A stretch of DNA of 64,000 nucleotides from Methylobacterium sp. E-066 (GTDB lineage Bacteria > Pseudomonadota > Alphaproteobacteria > Rhizobiales > Beijerinckiaceae): assembly GCF_022829635.1 (NCBI RefSeq), contig NZ_JAKSYO010000115.1, positions 1 through 64,000 of the forward strand, in the 5' to 3' direction. How positions within the stretch are numbered: the stretch's first letter is position 1; each line of letters opens with the position of its first letter. A program made the position numbers and the translations under genes. The notes under the pieces are model-generated. The model had not been told where the DNA came from and did not search any database. It was given only the letters and a program-made list of their open reading frames with translations. Positions 35,091 to 46,763 of this stretch are shown one piece after another.

Positions 35091-35918
35091 ATGCGCATCC
35101 GCGTGGTCCACGAGACCATCTACACCTACGAGCAGCCGGCCCGCGGGCTCGTGCAGGTCATGCGACTGACCCCGCGGGACCATGACGGGCAATATGTCCG
35201 CACCTGGCGGATCGACACCTCCATCGACGGGCGGCTCACCGCCCGCGAGGACGGGTTCGGCAACATCGTCCACTGGTTCACGCCGGACGCGCCGGCGGAC
35301 GCCCTGACCATCCGGGTCACCGGCTCGGTCGATACCGAGGACACCCACGGGGTGGTCCGCGGCACGGTCGAGCGCCTGCCGGACGCGTTCTACCTGCGGG
35401 ACACGGATCTCTGCGCGACCAGCGCGGACCTGCAGATCTTCGCCGAGCGGGTCGCCACCGACGGCGACGGCACGCCGCTCGCCGTGCTGCACCGCCTGCG
35501 CGGGGCGGTGCCGGAGGCGGTGGCCTACGAAGCTGGGCCGGCCGCCAACGCCGTGCCCGCCGGAAAAGCCTTCACCGCCGGCAAGGGTGTCTGCCAGGAT
35601 CTGACCCACGTCTTCATCGCCGCCGCCCGCCATCTCGGCATCCCGGCCCGCTACGTCGCCGGCTACCGCGCCCGCGACGACGGCGAGGCCGATGTCGAGG
35701 CGCCGCATGGCTGGGCCGAGGCCCTGGTGCCGGATCTCGGCTGGGTGGCGTTCGACCCGTGCTACGAGAACGCGCCGTCGGACGGATACATCCGCGTCGC
35801 CTCGGGGCTCGACTACCTGGGCGCGGCGCCGATCCGCGGCAGCCGCACCGGCGGCGGCACCGAGACACTGGACGTCAAGCTCCGCGTCGAGCAAGGCAGG
35901 GGCGCCGCTCAATCCTGA
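35091..35918 (+). CDS. Transglutaminase-like protease of the Anbu cluster
   Basis: 275 residues. N-terminal bacterial transglutaminase-like beta domain (IRVVHETIYTYEQPARGLVQ and MRLTPRDHDGQYVRTWRID) and a papain-fold transglutaminase core with catalytic Cys in TAGKGVCQDLTHVFIAAARH, His in APHGWAEALVPDLGWVAFDP, and Asp in VAFDPCYENAPSDGY. In this cluster such enzymes may be proteases or amide-bond-forming enzymes acting on a tagged substrate. ATG at 35091. Precedes the Anbu gene by 57 bases. Confidence 0.93.
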   Translation: MRIRVVHETIYTYEQPARGLVQVMRLTPRDHDGQYVRTWRIDTSIDGRLTAREDGFGNIVHWFTPDAPADALTIRVTGSVDTEDTHGVVRGTVERLPDAFYLRDTDLCATSADLQIFAERVATDGDGTPLAVLHRLRGAVPEAVAYEAGPAANAVPAGKAFTAGKGVCQDLTHVFIAAARHLGIPARYVAGYRARDDGEADVEAPHGWAEALVPDLGWVAFDPCYENAPSDGYIRVASGLDYLGAAPIRGSRTGGGTETLDVKLRVEQGRGAAQS

Positions 35919-35975
35919 TTCCCAAAAAGACGGTCTTCGGCACCAGCCGGGGCCCTCCGCGAGAGCCCGAAAGCC

Positions 35976-36731
35976 ATGACCTACTGCGTCGGTGTCCTCG
36001 TCGAGGAGGGGCTCGTGATGGTCGCCGACACCCGTACCAATGCGGGGCTCGACGACATCTCGACCTACCGCAAGCTCCACCACTTCAACGTGCCGGGCGA
36101 GCGGGTCATGATGCTGGCCTCGGCCGGCAACCTGTCGATCACGCAATCGGTCCTGAGCCTGCTGCAGGAAGGCGTCCCCGGCGAGGAGGGCGAGCTGCCC
36201 CAGAAGCTGATCGAGGCGCCGACGATGTTCCAGGCGGCGCAGCTCATCGGCCGCGCCATCCGGCGGGTCCGGGAGATCGAGAAGGACGGGTTCGAGGCGG
36301 CCAGCATCCGGTTCTCGATCTCGCTGCTGTTCGGCGGCCAGATCGCCGGCGAGGACATGCGGCTGTTCCTGATCTACTCGGCCGGCAACTTCATCGAGTG
36401 CAGCACCGACGCGCCGTTCCTCCAGATCGGCGAGCACAAATACGGCAAGCCGATCCTCGACCGGGCGGTGAAGTTCGAGAGCGACCTCTACGACGCCCTG
36501 AAGGTGAGCCTCGTCTCGATGGATTCGACCATGCGGTCGAATCTCGGCGTCGGCCTGCCGATCGACATCGCCGTGGCCCGCCGGGGCGCCCTCGACCTCG
36601 AAGTGAACCACCGGATCGAGGCCGGCGAGGGCTACTTTCATGATCTGCGCGAGCGCTGGTCGGCCGCACTCCGGGCCGCGCACCGGGCGATCCCGCGCCC
36701 GCCCTACGGGCCGGCGGCGAAGCAGGGTTAA
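35976..36731 (+). CDS. Anbu (ancestral beta-subunit) proteasome-like peptidase
   Basis: 251 residues. Anbu/BPH family of Ntn hydrolases: MTYCVGVLVEEGLVMVADTR, with Thr2 becoming the N-terminal nucleophile after Met removal, Asp18 and Lys33 (Met = 1) in the proteasomal positions, then TNAGLDDISTYRKLHHF, LIYSAGNFIECSTDAPFLQI and SMDSTMRSNLGVGLPIDIAV. Family members form ring or split-ring assemblies without a known unfoldase in the cluster. Met cleavage needs a methionine aminopeptidase such as the map product nearby; the neighbourhood link is not evidence of function. Convergent with the ABC transporter: the stops overlap within TTAA. Confidence 0.92.
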   Translation: MTYCVGVLVEEGLVMVADTRTNAGLDDISTYRKLHHFNVPGERVMMLASAGNLSITQSVLSLLQEGVPGEEGELPQKLIEAPTMFQAAQLIGRAIRRVREIEKDGFEAASIRFSISLLFGGQIAGEDMRLFLIYSAGNFIECSTDAPFLQIGEHKYGKPILDRAVKFESDLYDALKVSLVSMDSTMRSNLGVGLPIDIAVARRGALDLEVNHRIEAGEGYFHDLRERWSAALRAAHRAIPRPPYGPAAKQG

Positions 36732-38530
36732 ACCGCCGGCTCCGGCTCCTTCCCGGTCTCGACCATCGAGCGCGTGTAATCCGCCCAGAGCGCCGCGTAG
36801 AGCGGCACCGTTCGGAGCAGATCCTCGTGTCCGCCGTCGCCGAGCAGGCGGCCGCCGTCGAGGACCAGGATCCGGTCGGCCTGGCGGGCCGCCGCGAGGT
36901 GATGGGTCACGAGGATCAGCAGCCGCTCGCGGCCCCAGGCGGTGAGGTTCCGCTCCAGCGCCAGGGCGGCTTCCGGATCGAGGAAGGCGGTCGGCTCATC
37001 GAGCAGCGCCACCGGCGGGTTGCGGATCACCGCCCGGGCGATGGACAGGCGCTGGCGCTGACCACCCGACAGGGCCCGGCCGCCCTCCCCGAGCGGCGTT
37101 TCGAGCCCCTCGGGCAGGTTCTCCACCAGTGCCCGCACCCCTGCAAAGTCCAGCGCCGCGTCGAGGGCCGCTGCGTCCGGCCGCCGCGCGGCGAGGTTCT
37201 CGCGCACGCTTCCCGAGAACAGCACCGTATCCTGGTCCACGGTGCCGATTTGGCCCCGCAGCCAGCGAGGATCGTAGTCCCGCAGGTCGGCGCCGCCCAG
37301 CTCGACCCGGCCGGTATAGTCGCGCTGCAGGCCGAGCAGGATGCGCAGCAGGGTCGACTTGCCCGAGCCGTTGCGGCCGACGATGGCGACGATCCCGCGC
37401 TCCGGCAGTGTGACGCTCAGCTCCTGCAGGGCCGGCTGCGCAGCGCCCGGATAGGTCAGTGAGACCCGATCGAGCCGGATGCCGCCGGGGCCGATCCGGC
37501 GCACGGGTGGATGGCGGTTCGCCCGCTCGCGCGGCAAGTCGAGGAAGCCGCCGATCGCCCCGAGCGCGACGTTCACCTCCTGGGTCATGCGCAGGATGTC
37601 AGCGCTGCTCAGGAGCGGGCCGGTGATCCGGGCCGAGACCACTTGGATCGCCAGGAACTCGCCGACCGTCAGGTGTCCGCCATAGATGCGCCAGCAGCCG
37701 ACGCCGATCACGAGCAGCGTCATGGCCCGGGAGACCGCCTGTGACCGGAGCCCGTAGCGGCGCTGCAGATCCATCACGGCGCTCAGCTCGTTGAGCGTCG
37801 TGTCCGTGACCGTATTCCAGCGTCGCATGCGCCCGGCTTCAAGGGCGAGCGCCTTCACCGTGGGGAGGCCATGCACGCTCTCCGCCAGGGTGCCGTCGCG
37901 GACGCCCAGGGCCGTGTAGAAGGCCTTTGCGGACTTCCAGATGCCGCTGATCTGATTGCTCGCAACCACGATGATGACGGGCGCCGCGAGGACGAGCACG
38001 GTTCCGACGACCACGTCGTAGTGGAAGACGAGGCCGAATGCGACGAGCGCGCCGCCGGCATCGATCACGGTGTTCGGCACCTGATGCAGGATGAAGTCCC
38101 GGATCTTCGTGATCTGCTGGAAGTGGTTCAGGATGTCACCGGACTTGAAGCCGGCGCCGTCGATCCGCACCCGCAGCAGATGCGCGAAGACCCGGCGTGA
38201 CATCCGGCGGTCGAGGAAGACCGCGAGCGCGATGATCAGGCGACCGCGGAATGCGGTCAGCAAAACCTCCGCGCCGATCGACAGGATCGCGAGGACCGCC
38301 AATCCGAGCAGCGGCAGGTCCGCCTGTCCGGCCACGATCGCGTCGACGATCCGCTGGGTCGCCACCGGAAAGACGAGCCCGACGCCGTATCCGGCCGCGA
38401 TGGCGAGCAGCAGCCGGGTAACCTGTCCCCGGCGCAACGCGAGGGCGCGGCCGAGCCAGCGCCAGCCAAAGGACGATCGGTCTGCCTGCAACGCCAATCC
38501 CCCGAATCGGGCGCGAATTGAGGCATACAT
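36728..38530 (-). CDS. ABC-type exporter, fused membrane and ATPase domains
   Basis: 600 residues. N-terminal six-helix membrane domain (residues ~20-300: TRLLLAIAAGYGVGLVFPVA, then further hydrophobic stretches) and a C-terminal ATPase with Walker A GIVAIVGRNGSGKSTLLRIL, signature RALSGGQRQRLSIARAV, Walker B VALLDEPTAFLDPE and the H-loop LVTHHLAAARQ. The linker HLLRVRIDGAGFKSGDILNH is typical of HlyB-type (T1SS/bacteriocin) exporters, though the N-terminal C39 peptidase is absent. Substrate unknown; because the gene meets the Anbu cluster tail-to-tail, a functional link is possible but unproven. M at 38530 is the likely start; no strong ribosome site. Confidence 0.9.
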   Translation of the reverse strand: MYASIRARFGGLALQADRSSFGWRWLGRALALRRGQVTRLLLAIAAGYGVGLVFPVATQRIVDAIVAGQADLPLLGLAVLAILSIGAEVLLTAFRGRLIIALAVFLDRRMSRRVFAHLLRVRIDGAGFKSGDILNHFQQITKIRDFILHQVPNTVIDAGGALVAFGLVFHYDVVVGTVLVLAAPVIIVVASNQISGIWKSAKAFYTALGVRDGTLAESVHGLPTVKALALEAGRMRRWNTVTDTTLNELSAVMDLQRRYGLRSQAVSRAMTLLVIGVGCWRIYGGHLTVGEFLAIQVVSARITGPLLSSADILRMTQEVNVALGAIGGFLDLPRERANRHPPVRRIGPGGIRLDRVSLTYPGAAQPALQELSVTLPERGIVAIVGRNGSGKSTLLRILLGLQRDYTGRVELGGADLRDYDPRWLRGQIGTVDQDTVLFSGSVRENLAARRPDAAALDAALDFAGVRALVENLPEGLETPLGEGGRALSGGQRQRLSIARAVIRNPPVALLDEPTAFLDPEAALALERNLTAWGRERLLILVTHHLAAARQADRILVLDGGRLLGDGGHEDLLRTVPLYAALWADYTRSMVETGKEPEPAV

Positions 38531-38618
38531 TCTTGGTGCTGACGACCCGTCCCCTGGCGAATGAAAGACCCTCCTCTCGGATGCTCGGGAGCTGCCGGGG
38601 TGCCGGAGCGCCGACCCT

Positions 38619-38748
38619 GTCATCCCGGCGTCGCGCAGCGGAGCCCGGGATCCAGAATCGCAGGTGGACCAGGCTCTTGCACCGTCGCCGGCTCTGGATT
38701 GCCGCCTCCGGCGGCCCTTTCGGTGCCCTAGGCGCGCGGGACGATGAC
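38619..38748. repeat. Degenerate copy of repeat A
   Basis: Left arm GTCATCCCGGCGTCGCGCAG and GAGCCCGGGATCCAGAATCG, a middle part with CTCTGGATTGCCGCCTCCGG and a right end GACGATGAC: the same layout as repeat A at 218 and 60857, but longer, with many differences and no intact terminal repeat. Lies in the 357-base divergent gap (38531-38887) between the exporter and the phytase-like gene; I see nothing else there. Confidence 0.6.
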
Positions 38749-38887
38749 GCGCACGCGGAAGCGGGCGCTTCACGTCTTGCACTCGGCGTTGCGCGGACAT
38801 CATGGGTGCGGGGCTTATTCGGGGGTGTCACTGACGTGACGCATGGCTCTGCCATGTGGCGGACCTTCCTCGCCGGATCCTGCCACG

Positions 38888-40243
38888 ATGCGTTCGCCCT
38901 GCTTTTCGGCTCTGTTCGTCTCGACCTGTCTCGGCCTCGTCACGGGCGCATCCGCCGAGACCCTTTATCCAGCCACCTTGGCGGGCCATGTCGTCCTGCC
39001 GGCCCTGAGCTTCGTTGCGCCGCCCGCCGATGTGCCGGCGGATCTGAAGGTCACCGGCAAGTTCACCACCGGCCGGCGGGTCGACCAGCCCGGCACCGTC
39101 GAGATCTTGGATGACGGCCGGCCCACCGGGGTGAAGCTGCCCCTGGCGGGCGTCCCGCTCCAGGGCCATTCCGGCATCAAGCGGATGCCGGACGGCACGT
39201 TCTGGGTGATCACCGACAATGGCTTCGGCGCGAAGGCGAATTCGCCGGACGCCATGCTGTATCTCAACCATTACCGCATGAACTGGAAGGCCGGCACAGT
39301 GGAGCGGCTGGGTACCGTGTTCCTGCGCGATCCCGACAAGCGCGTCCCGTTCCGGATCGCGAACGAGGCGACCACCACCCGCTACCTGACCGGGTCCGAC
39401 TTCGACACCGAGAGCTTTCAGTTCGTCGGTGACAAGATCTGGATCGGCGACGAGTTCGGCCCCTACCTGATCCGCGCCGACAAGACCGGCCGGATCGAGG
39501 CGGTGTTCGAGACGCAGCTCGACGGCAAGGTGCTGCGCTCGCCCGACCATGTCGCGGTGACGACGCCCGGCGCCCCGGGCGGCACGGTGGCCTTCGAGAT
39601 CCGGCGCTCGAAGGGTTTCGAGGGCATGGCCGCCTCGCCGGACGGCAAATACCTCTATCCGCTCCTCGAAGGGCCGGTCTTGGACGCCGACAAGAAGGCG
39701 TTCGAGCAGGATGCCGACGGTCGCCCCTTCCTGCGCATCCTCGAATTCGACGTCGCCGGCGCGCGCTGGACCGGGCGCTCTTGGAAATACGTGCTGGAGG
39801 CCAACGGCAACGCCATCGGCGACTTCAACCTGATCGACGCGACCCACGGCCTCATCATCGAGCGCGACGACAACGAGGGCACCACCGACCGCGCCTGTCC
39901 TACCGGCGAGAAGCGCCCGGACTGCTTCGCGACGCCGGCCAAGTTCAAGCGCGTGTTCAAGATCGAGATGAACGAGGCGAATGTCGGCGGCCCGGTGCGC
40001 AAGATCGGCGCGATCGATCTGCTGCACATCGCCGATCCGCAGCATCTCGCCCGCAAGCCGCTGACCGACGGCGCCCTCGCCTTCCCGTTCTTCACCATCG
40101 AGAACGTCGACCGGGTCGATGCCACGCACATCATCGTCGGCAACGACAACAACCTGCCCTACTCGGCGAGCCGCGACCCGGCGAAGGCGGACGACAACGA
40201 ATTCGTGCTGCTCGAAGTCGGTGATTTTCTGGCGGCCCAGTAG
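38888..40243 (+). CDS. Secreted esterase-like phytase family protein
   Basis: 451 residues. Signal peptide (residues ~1-23, SPCFSALFVSTCLGLVTGAS then A) followed by an esterase-like activity of phytase family domain: QGHSGIKRMPDGTFWVITDN, DNGFGAKANSPDAML, DFDTESFQFVGDKIWIGDEF, FGPYLIRADKTGRIE, SKGFEGMAASPDGKYLYPLL, NAIGDFNLIDATHGLIIERD, and VGNDNNLPYSASR. These are the blades of a beta-propeller that may hydrolyse phosphoester or other substrates in the periplasm or outside. No substrate is proven. The upstream ATG at 38843 would bury the signal peptide. Confidence 0.87.
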   Translation: MRSPCFSALFVSTCLGLVTGASAETLYPATLAGHVVLPALSFVAPPADVPADLKVTGKFTTGRRVDQPGTVEILDDGRPTGVKLPLAGVPLQGHSGIKRMPDGTFWVITDNGFGAKANSPDAMLYLNHYRMNWKAGTVERLGTVFLRDPDKRVPFRIANEATTTRYLTGSDFDTESFQFVGDKIWIGDEFGPYLIRADKTGRIEAVFETQLDGKVLRSPDHVAVTTPGAPGGTVAFEIRRSKGFEGMAASPDGKYLYPLLEGPVLDADKKAFEQDADGRPFLRILEFDVAGARWTGRSWKYVLEANGNAIGDFNLIDATHGLIIERDDNEGTTDRACPTGEKRPDCFATPAKFKRVFKIEMNEANVGGPVRKIGAIDLLHIADPQHLARKPLTDGALAFPFFTIENVDRVDATHIIVGNDNNLPYSASRDPAKADDNEFVLLEVGDFLAAQ

Positions 40244-40250
40244 CGGCCGG

Positions 40251-40877
40251 TCACTCGGCCCACGCGGCCAGGAAGGCGCGGGCTACGACCGCTGGGTCGG
40301 CGGCGCGCATCAGCCCGCCCATCACGGCGACGCCAGCGGCGCCCGCGTCCCGACACGCGGGAATGCGGTCGACCGTGATACCGCCCAAGGCGACCACCGG
40401 CAGGCCGGTGCGCCGGGCGGCCGCGATGCCCTCCGGGCCGAGGGCCGGGCCGTAGCCGGGCTTGCTGGCGGTGAGATAGATCGGGCTCAACGTGACATAG
40501 TCGGCACCGGCCCGGGCCGCGGCTTCGACCTCGGCGGGCGCGTGGGCCGAGACGCCGATCAGCGCGCCGGGTCCCACTGCATTGCGCGCCGCCGCGATCG
40601 CCGCCGGCCCGCTTCCGCCGCCGAGATGCACGCCGTCGGCGCCGAGCGCGCGGGCTAGCGCGACATCGCCCCCGACCGTCAGGAACGCGCCGGCCGCGCG
40701 CGTCCGGGCGGCGACGTCCGTGCCGAGCTGCCGCCGCGCTTCCGGTTCCAGGTCGCGGTCGCGGAACCAGACCCAGCGAGCGCTACCGTCGAGAACCGCC
40801 TGCACGCGGTCGGCCAGGGGACGGGACTGCCCGTGCCGGTCCGTCACCGCGAGCAGGCGGGACGGCAGCGGCCTCAC
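40251..40877 (-). CDS. thiE: Thiamine-phosphate synthase
   Basis: 208 residues. Joins HMP-PP and HET-P to give thiamine phosphate. Seen: [95 protein letters not shown] and [10 protein letters not shown]. The sequence is somewhat diverged from the classical enzyme: the D-A-x-G/V-H-L-x-Q block reads DGVHLGGG. Start GTG at 40877 overlaps the thiG stop (GTGA), so the two are coupled; upstream frame to 40946 lies within thiG. Last gene of the TPP-riboswitch operon. Confidence 0.9.
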   Translation of the reverse strand: MRPLPSRLLAVTDRHGQSRPLADRVQAVLDGSARWVWFRDRDLEPEARRQLGTDVAARTRAAGAFLTVGGDVALARALGADGVHLGGGSGPAAIAAARNAVGPGALIGVSAHAPAEVEAAARAGADYVTLSPIYLTASKPGYGPALGPEGIAAARRTGLPVVALGGITVDRIPACRDAGAAGVAVMGGLMRAADPAVVARAFLAAWAE

Positions 40878-41677
40878 GAACCGACGAGGCCGAGCTGCGG
40901 GCTCGACGGGTCGGCCCGGCCGCGGCGCGGGATCCGGCCGGCGCAATAGGCGTCGCGGCCCGCCTCGACGGCCCGGCCCATGGCGCGAGCCATCCGCACC
41001 GGGTCGTCGGCCTTGGCGATGGCAGTGTTGATCAGGCAGGCGGCCGCGCCCAGCTCCATGGCAATGACCGCGTCGGAGGCCGTGCCGATGCCGGCATCGA
41101 CGATCACCGGCACGCCGGCCCGGCGGCAGATCAGCTCGATATTGGCCGGGTTGGCGACACCCATGCCGGAGCCGATCAGCGAGCCCATGGGCATGATCGC
41201 GGCGCAGCCGAGATCCTCAAGGCGCTGGCAGACCACCGGATCATCGTTGCAATAGGGCAGGACCACGAAGCCTGCGTCCACGAGGTGGCGGCAGGCCTCG
41301 ATCAGCTCGGCCACGTCCGGGTAGAGGGTCTCGCGGTCGCCGATCACCTCGACCTTGATCCAAGTGGTGTCCAGCGCCTCGCGGGCGAGTTCCGCGGTCA
41401 TGATCGCGTCGCGGGCGGTCTCGCAACCGGCGGTGTTGGGCAGGAACCGCTTGCCCTTGAGGATGCGCACCGTGTCCGAGCCATGGCCCTGGAGGGAGAC
41501 CCGGCGGATCGAGGCGGTGACCACCTCGGCCCCGGAAACCGCGACGGCGTCGCGCATGATCGCCTGGGTCGGGTAGCCGGCGGTGCCGATGAACAGCCGC
41601 GAGGACAGCTCCACCCCGGCGACGGTGAAGCGATCCACGTCGGCCTCGGGGCGCAGCGGCGTGACAATCTGGTCCAT
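40874..41677 (-). CDS. thiG: Thiazole synthase
   Basis: 267 residues. Forms the thiazole ring from DXP, dehydroglycine and ThiS-thiocarboxylate. Motifs: [79 protein letters not shown] (the Schiff-base Lys lies in W-I-K-V-E-V), [60 protein letters not shown] and [20 protein letters not shown]. The start ATG at 41677 directly follows the thiS stop (two bases between). Confidence 0.96.
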   Translation of the reverse strand: MDQIVTPLRPEADVDRFTVAGVELSSRLFIGTAGYPTQAIMRDAVAVSGAEVVTASIRRVSLQGHGSDTVRILKGKRFLPNTAGCETARDAIMTAELAREALDTTWIKVEVIGDRETLYPDVAELIEACRHLVDAGFVVLPYCNDDPVVCQRLEDLGCAAIMPMGSLIGSGMGVANPANIELICRRAGVPVIVDAGIGTASDAVIAMELGAAACLINTAIAKADDPVRMARAMGRAVEAGRDAYCAGRIPRRGRADPSSPQLGLVGS

Positions 41678-41679
41678 GG

Positions 41680-41892
41680 TCAACCTCCCTGCATGGCGCG
41701 GACGATCTCGACGCGGTCGCCCTCGGCGACGGGCGTCTCGTCCCAGTCCCGGCGGCGCAGCACGCGGCCGTTCAGCGCGATGGCGACGCCCTGCGGGCTC
41801 TCGATGCCGGTCTCCTCGGCCTCGACCCGGAACAGGGCCGCGATGGTCTCGACCGCGTGCTCGCGCGGCTCGCCGTTCACCAGAAGCTTCAT
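41680..41892 (-). CDS. thiS: Sulfur carrier protein ThiS
   Basis: 70 residues. A ubiquitin-like sulfur carrier: [20 protein letters not shown] at the start, [20 protein letters not shown] in the middle, and the C-terminal GG needed for thiocarboxylation ([11 protein letters not shown]). The start overlaps the thiO stop (ATGA) and the stop is two bases before the thiG start, so the genes are translated together. Encoded in the same operon as its partner ThiG. Confidence 0.95.
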   Translation of the reverse strand: MKLLVNGEPREHAVETIAALFRVEAEETGIESPQGVAIALNGRVLRRRDWDETPVAEGDRVEIVRAMQGG

Positions 41893-43106
41893 GCCGAGGC
41901 CCTCCGGGGTTCGGGTTGGTCGAAGCGCGCCCGGGTGAACGGCCTGGCGATCTCGGGCAGCGCGCCATCCGTCACCAACGCGGCGACCGCGTCGGCGGTG
42001 ACCGGGGCGAGCAGGTAGCCGTTGCGGTGATGGCCAGTGGCGGCAACGAGGCCCGGCGCCAGGGTGTCGATGATCGGCGCGTCGTCGTCCGAGGTTGGGC
42101 GGTAGCCGCTCCACACGGCCTCGACCTCCATCTCCTCGATGCCCGGCAGCACCCGGCGGGCGCCCTCCAGCAGGGCATAGAGGCCGCCGGCGGTGACGCC
42201 GGGGCGGAAGCCGCAATCCTCCACGGTGGCGCCGACGATCAGCTGGCCGTCGCTTTTCGGCGCCATGTGGACCTGCTCGGTCCAGATCATCCGGCTGAGC
42301 GTGCCGGTGCGGGCGGTGGTGCGCAAAGCCAGGGACTGGCCCTTGAGCGGGCGCACCGGCAGGGCCAGAGCCTCGGGCAGCAGGCCGCCCTCCCCGCTCC
42401 AGGCGCCTGAGGCCAGAACGACGGTGCCGGCCGTCACGCCCTGATCGCCGACGCGGATGCCGGTGACGGCCCCGCCGGACCAGTCGAGCCCGGTCACCGC
42501 ACTGTGCTCCACCAGATTGACACCAGCGCGCCGGCAGGCCTCGGCCAGCGCCGCCATGACGAGGCGGGGATCGACTTGGTGATCCAGCGGGCAATGGACG
42601 CCCGCGGTGACGGAGGGGCGTAAGCCCGGCTCCAGGCGCCGCACTTCGGTGCCCGGCAGCCACGCGGCGTCGAGACCGGAGCGGCGCTGCAGATCGTAGC
42701 GGAAGCGCAGGCGCTCGACCTCGTCGCGGCCGATGGCGACCACCACGGTGCCATCCGGCCGGTAGTCGATCGGCAGCCCGCTCTCGGCTTCGAGCGCATC
42801 GCGAAAGCCCGGCCAGAGCCGCAGCGATTCGAGGGCAAGCGGCAGGAGCGGGTCCGAGCCGGGCTCGTGCTCGGCGGCCGGGGCGAGCATGCCGGTGGCG
42901 GCCAGGCTCGCGCCGGCGCCGATCGTGTTGCGCTCGACGACGACCACCGAGCGGCCGGCCCGGGCCAGACGCCACGCGATCGACAGCCCGATCAGCCCAC
43001 CGCCGACGATGGCGACATCCGCCCGCGTGGGCAGTGGCGCCTGCGCGGCGAGACCGGCCGGAAGGCGGCGGCGTCCGATCGGTGAAACGGGGCGGTCAAA
43101 GGACAA
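41889..43106 (-). CDS. thiO: Glycine oxidase ThiO
   Basis: 405 residues. FAD-dependent oxidase giving dehydroglycine for thiazole synthesis. Seen: [20 protein letters not shown] (GxGxxG), [37 protein letters not shown] (start of the glycine oxidase domain), [40 protein letters not shown] and [20 protein letters not shown], then [20 protein letters not shown]. The start seems to be TTG at 43106: GGAG lies seven bases upstream. First gene of the operon after the TPP riboswitch (43194-43303). Confidence 0.93.
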   Translation of the reverse strand: MSFDRPVSPIGRRRLPAGLAAQAPLPTRADVAIVGGGLIGLSIAWRLARAGRSVVVVERNTIGAGASLAATGMLAPAAEHEPGSDPLLPLALESLRLWPGFRDALEAESGLPIDYRPDGTVVVAIGRDEVERLRFRYDLQRRSGLDAAWLPGTEVRRLEPGLRPSVTAGVHCPLDHQVDPRLVMAALAEACRRAGVNLVEHSAVTGLDWSGGAVTGIRVGDQGVTAGTVVLASGAWSGEGGLLPEALALPVRPLKGQSLALRTTARTGTLSRMIWTEQVHMAPKSDGQLIVGATVEDCGFRPGVTAGGLYALLEGARRVLPGIEEMEVEAVWSGYRPTSDDDAPIIDTLAPGLVAATGHHRNGYLLAPVTADAVAALVTDGALPEIARPFTRARFDQPEPRRASA

Positions 43107-43193
43107 GAAACATCTCCGCGGGATTCCGTCGCGAAGATCGGGCCGTCTGCTTCGGTGAGAAGCTGTGGCCTGCCTTTTGGGCGGCCGCGGTCC

Positions 43194-43303
43194 AATCCCT
43201 ACGCCGGTATGAGCCGGATCAGGTTCAAAGGATTTCCGCGCCGCAGGTCCGTGAGGACGTGCCAGCGGTTTCTCAGCCCCTTGCCGGGGATCTCCCTGGA
43301 ACA
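43194..43303 (-). promoter_or_regulatory. TPP riboswitch (THI element)
   Basis: On the minus strand the conserved THI-box parts occur in order: GGGGCTGAGA (at the CTCAG of 43272-43276), then after about 35 bases CCTTTGAACCTGATCCGG (near 43214-43231) and TCATACCGGCGTAGGGA (43197-43213). These are the two TPP-binding halves. It lies about 90 bases upstream of thiO, the first gene of the thiO-thiS-thiG-thiE operon, and probably blocks expression when thiamine diphosphate is abundant. The expression platform is at 43107-43193; no clear terminator is seen there, so control of translation starts is more likely. Confidence 0.95.
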
Positions 43304-43426
43304 GGCATAGATCTGGTCGCGCGGAGAGCGCCGGTCAACCCCGGGGCTGGCCGGTCGGGCCTGCGGGGAGAACAATCGGCAGGTCGCAGTCAGCGTCCGA
43401 AGACGAAACCGGTTGCGATGGGCCGA

Positions 43427-44686
43427 TCAGCTCGGCGTCCGCGGCCGCAAAAATTTCGGCCGGAACACCGCCATGGGCTCGCGGAACCCGTCGAGGACAT
43501 GCTCGCCCAGTGGGATCGGATCGCCCCAGAGGAAATCCACGAATGGCTTCGACATCAGCAGCGGCTCGCCGAGCTGCCGGTTCAGCCGTGACAGGCGGCT
43601 CGCGAGGTTCACGTCGCGGCCGATCACCGTGAAGTCGAGCCGGGAGCCGGAGCCGACATTGCCGTAGGCGGCCTCGCCATGATGAAGCGCGATCCCGGCC
43701 GCCACCGGTACAGCGAACTGATGCAGGGCGTTGGCCTCGTCGAGGGCCGCCAGCGCGTGCTGGGCGGCCGTGAGCGCGCCCTTGGCGGCGCCCCCGAGAT
43801 CGTCCCCGGATTCGCGAAAAATCGCCAGCAGACCGTCGCCCAGGTATTTCAGGACCTCGCCGCCTTCCCGCTCGATCGGCGGCACCAGGCAATCGAAGAA
43901 CACGTTGAGCAGCCCGACCGCCTCCTCGGGGGTCATGTCGGCGGAGGTGCGGGTGTAGTCGCGCATGTCGGCGAACAGGATCGCCGAACGGATCCGCGTC
44001 ACCTGCCCGCGGCGGATATCGCCCGCCAGGATCGCCCGGTGCGGCTCGTCGCCGACATAGAGCCGCAGCACGTGATCGAGCTGCTTGTTGAGCACGCGCA
44101 TCTCCACGACCGCGGCCAAAGCCGGCATGACGAAGCGCAAAATCGCAATGTCGTCGTCGCCGAACCCGTCGGGCGCCTTCGTCGCGAAGGTGATGCCGTT
44201 CTTGGTGCCGTTGGTGAAGAACAGCGGCGCCACGACGTAGTGGGTGTAACCGCCGGCCTTCAGGTCCGGGATGATCGCGTAGGCGTCGTCCGGCGTCTCG
44301 GCGACATCGAGGATCAGCCATTCGCCGGTCTCGTGGACCGTGTGGAACGGGCTGCTGAGATAGGCTTCCTGCGAGCGGCTCCCGTGCGGGAACAGACGGA
44401 CGCTGGTGCCGCCGTCCCGGGTCCAGACCCGGCCGACCCCGGCATATTCCGAGTGCAGGGTGTCGATCGCCGTGGAGGCCCGGTCCACCGGAACGCCGAC
44501 CGCGATCAATCGCTCGGCGAGGCCGGAGAGCATGTCCTCGGCCTTCTCCAGCCGGGCGCCCTCGCCCAGCAGCCAGTCCCGGATGCCCACCGAGGGCTGG
44601 AGCGCACCGAAGGGCACGTCGTCGGCTTCGGAGCCGTCCGCGAAGGCCGTCGGCAATCCGGGCGTTGGCGGGCGGCGTTCGAGCAT
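43427..44686 (-). CDS. Class III adenylate/guanylate cyclase domain protein
   Basis: 419 residues. A ~200-residue N-terminal sensing domain (GAF-like, [20 protein letters not shown] and [20 protein letters not shown]) precedes a class III cyclase domain (~235-400): [20 protein letters not shown] with the two metal-binding Asp, [20 protein letters not shown] (K and the G-D-G-x-L segment), and [20 protein letters not shown] (the transition-state Asn/Arg). The Lys suggests ATP; cyclic AMP is the likely product. This adenylate cyclase type is common in Hyphomicrobiales, where many copies per genome exist. The gap to rpoD is 76 bases. Confidence 0.9.
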   Translation of the reverse strand: MLERRPPTPGLPTAFADGSEADDVPFGALQPSVGIRDWLLGEGARLEKAEDMLSGLAERLIAVGVPVDRASTAIDTLHSEYAGVGRVWTRDGGTSVRLFPHGSRSQEAYLSSPFHTVHETGEWLILDVAETPDDAYAIIPDLKAGGYTHYVVAPLFFTNGTKNGITFATKAPDGFGDDDIAILRFVMPALAAVVEMRVLNKQLDHVLRLYVGDEPHRAILAGDIRRGQVTRIRSAILFADMRDYTRTSADMTPEEAVGLLNVFFDCLVPPIEREGGEVLKYLGDGLLAIFRESGDDLGGAAKGALTAAQHALAALDEANALHQFAVPVAAGIALHHGEAAYGNVGSGSRLDFTVIGRDVNLASRLSRLNRQLGEPLLMSKPFVDFLWGDPIPLGEHVLDGFREPMAVFRPKFLRPRTPS

Positions 44687-44762
44687 GGCGCCACAATGGG
44701 GGCCGCGCAGCCCGGTGGCAACGCGGTCGGAGGAGAGGCGCCGCGGAATCCGCGGCGGGGGC

Positions 44763-46763
<2,001 letters not shown>

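Noticed and set aside
30952-36731. map as part of the Anbu system because Anbu needs Met removal
   Set aside because: Methionine aminopeptidase is general; the location is at most suggestive and radC lies in between with no known role.
43034-43591. A plus-strand frame across the TPP riboswitch
   Set aside because: It is antisense to the riboswitch and the cyclase end, with no motif; the riboswitch and thiO explain the region.
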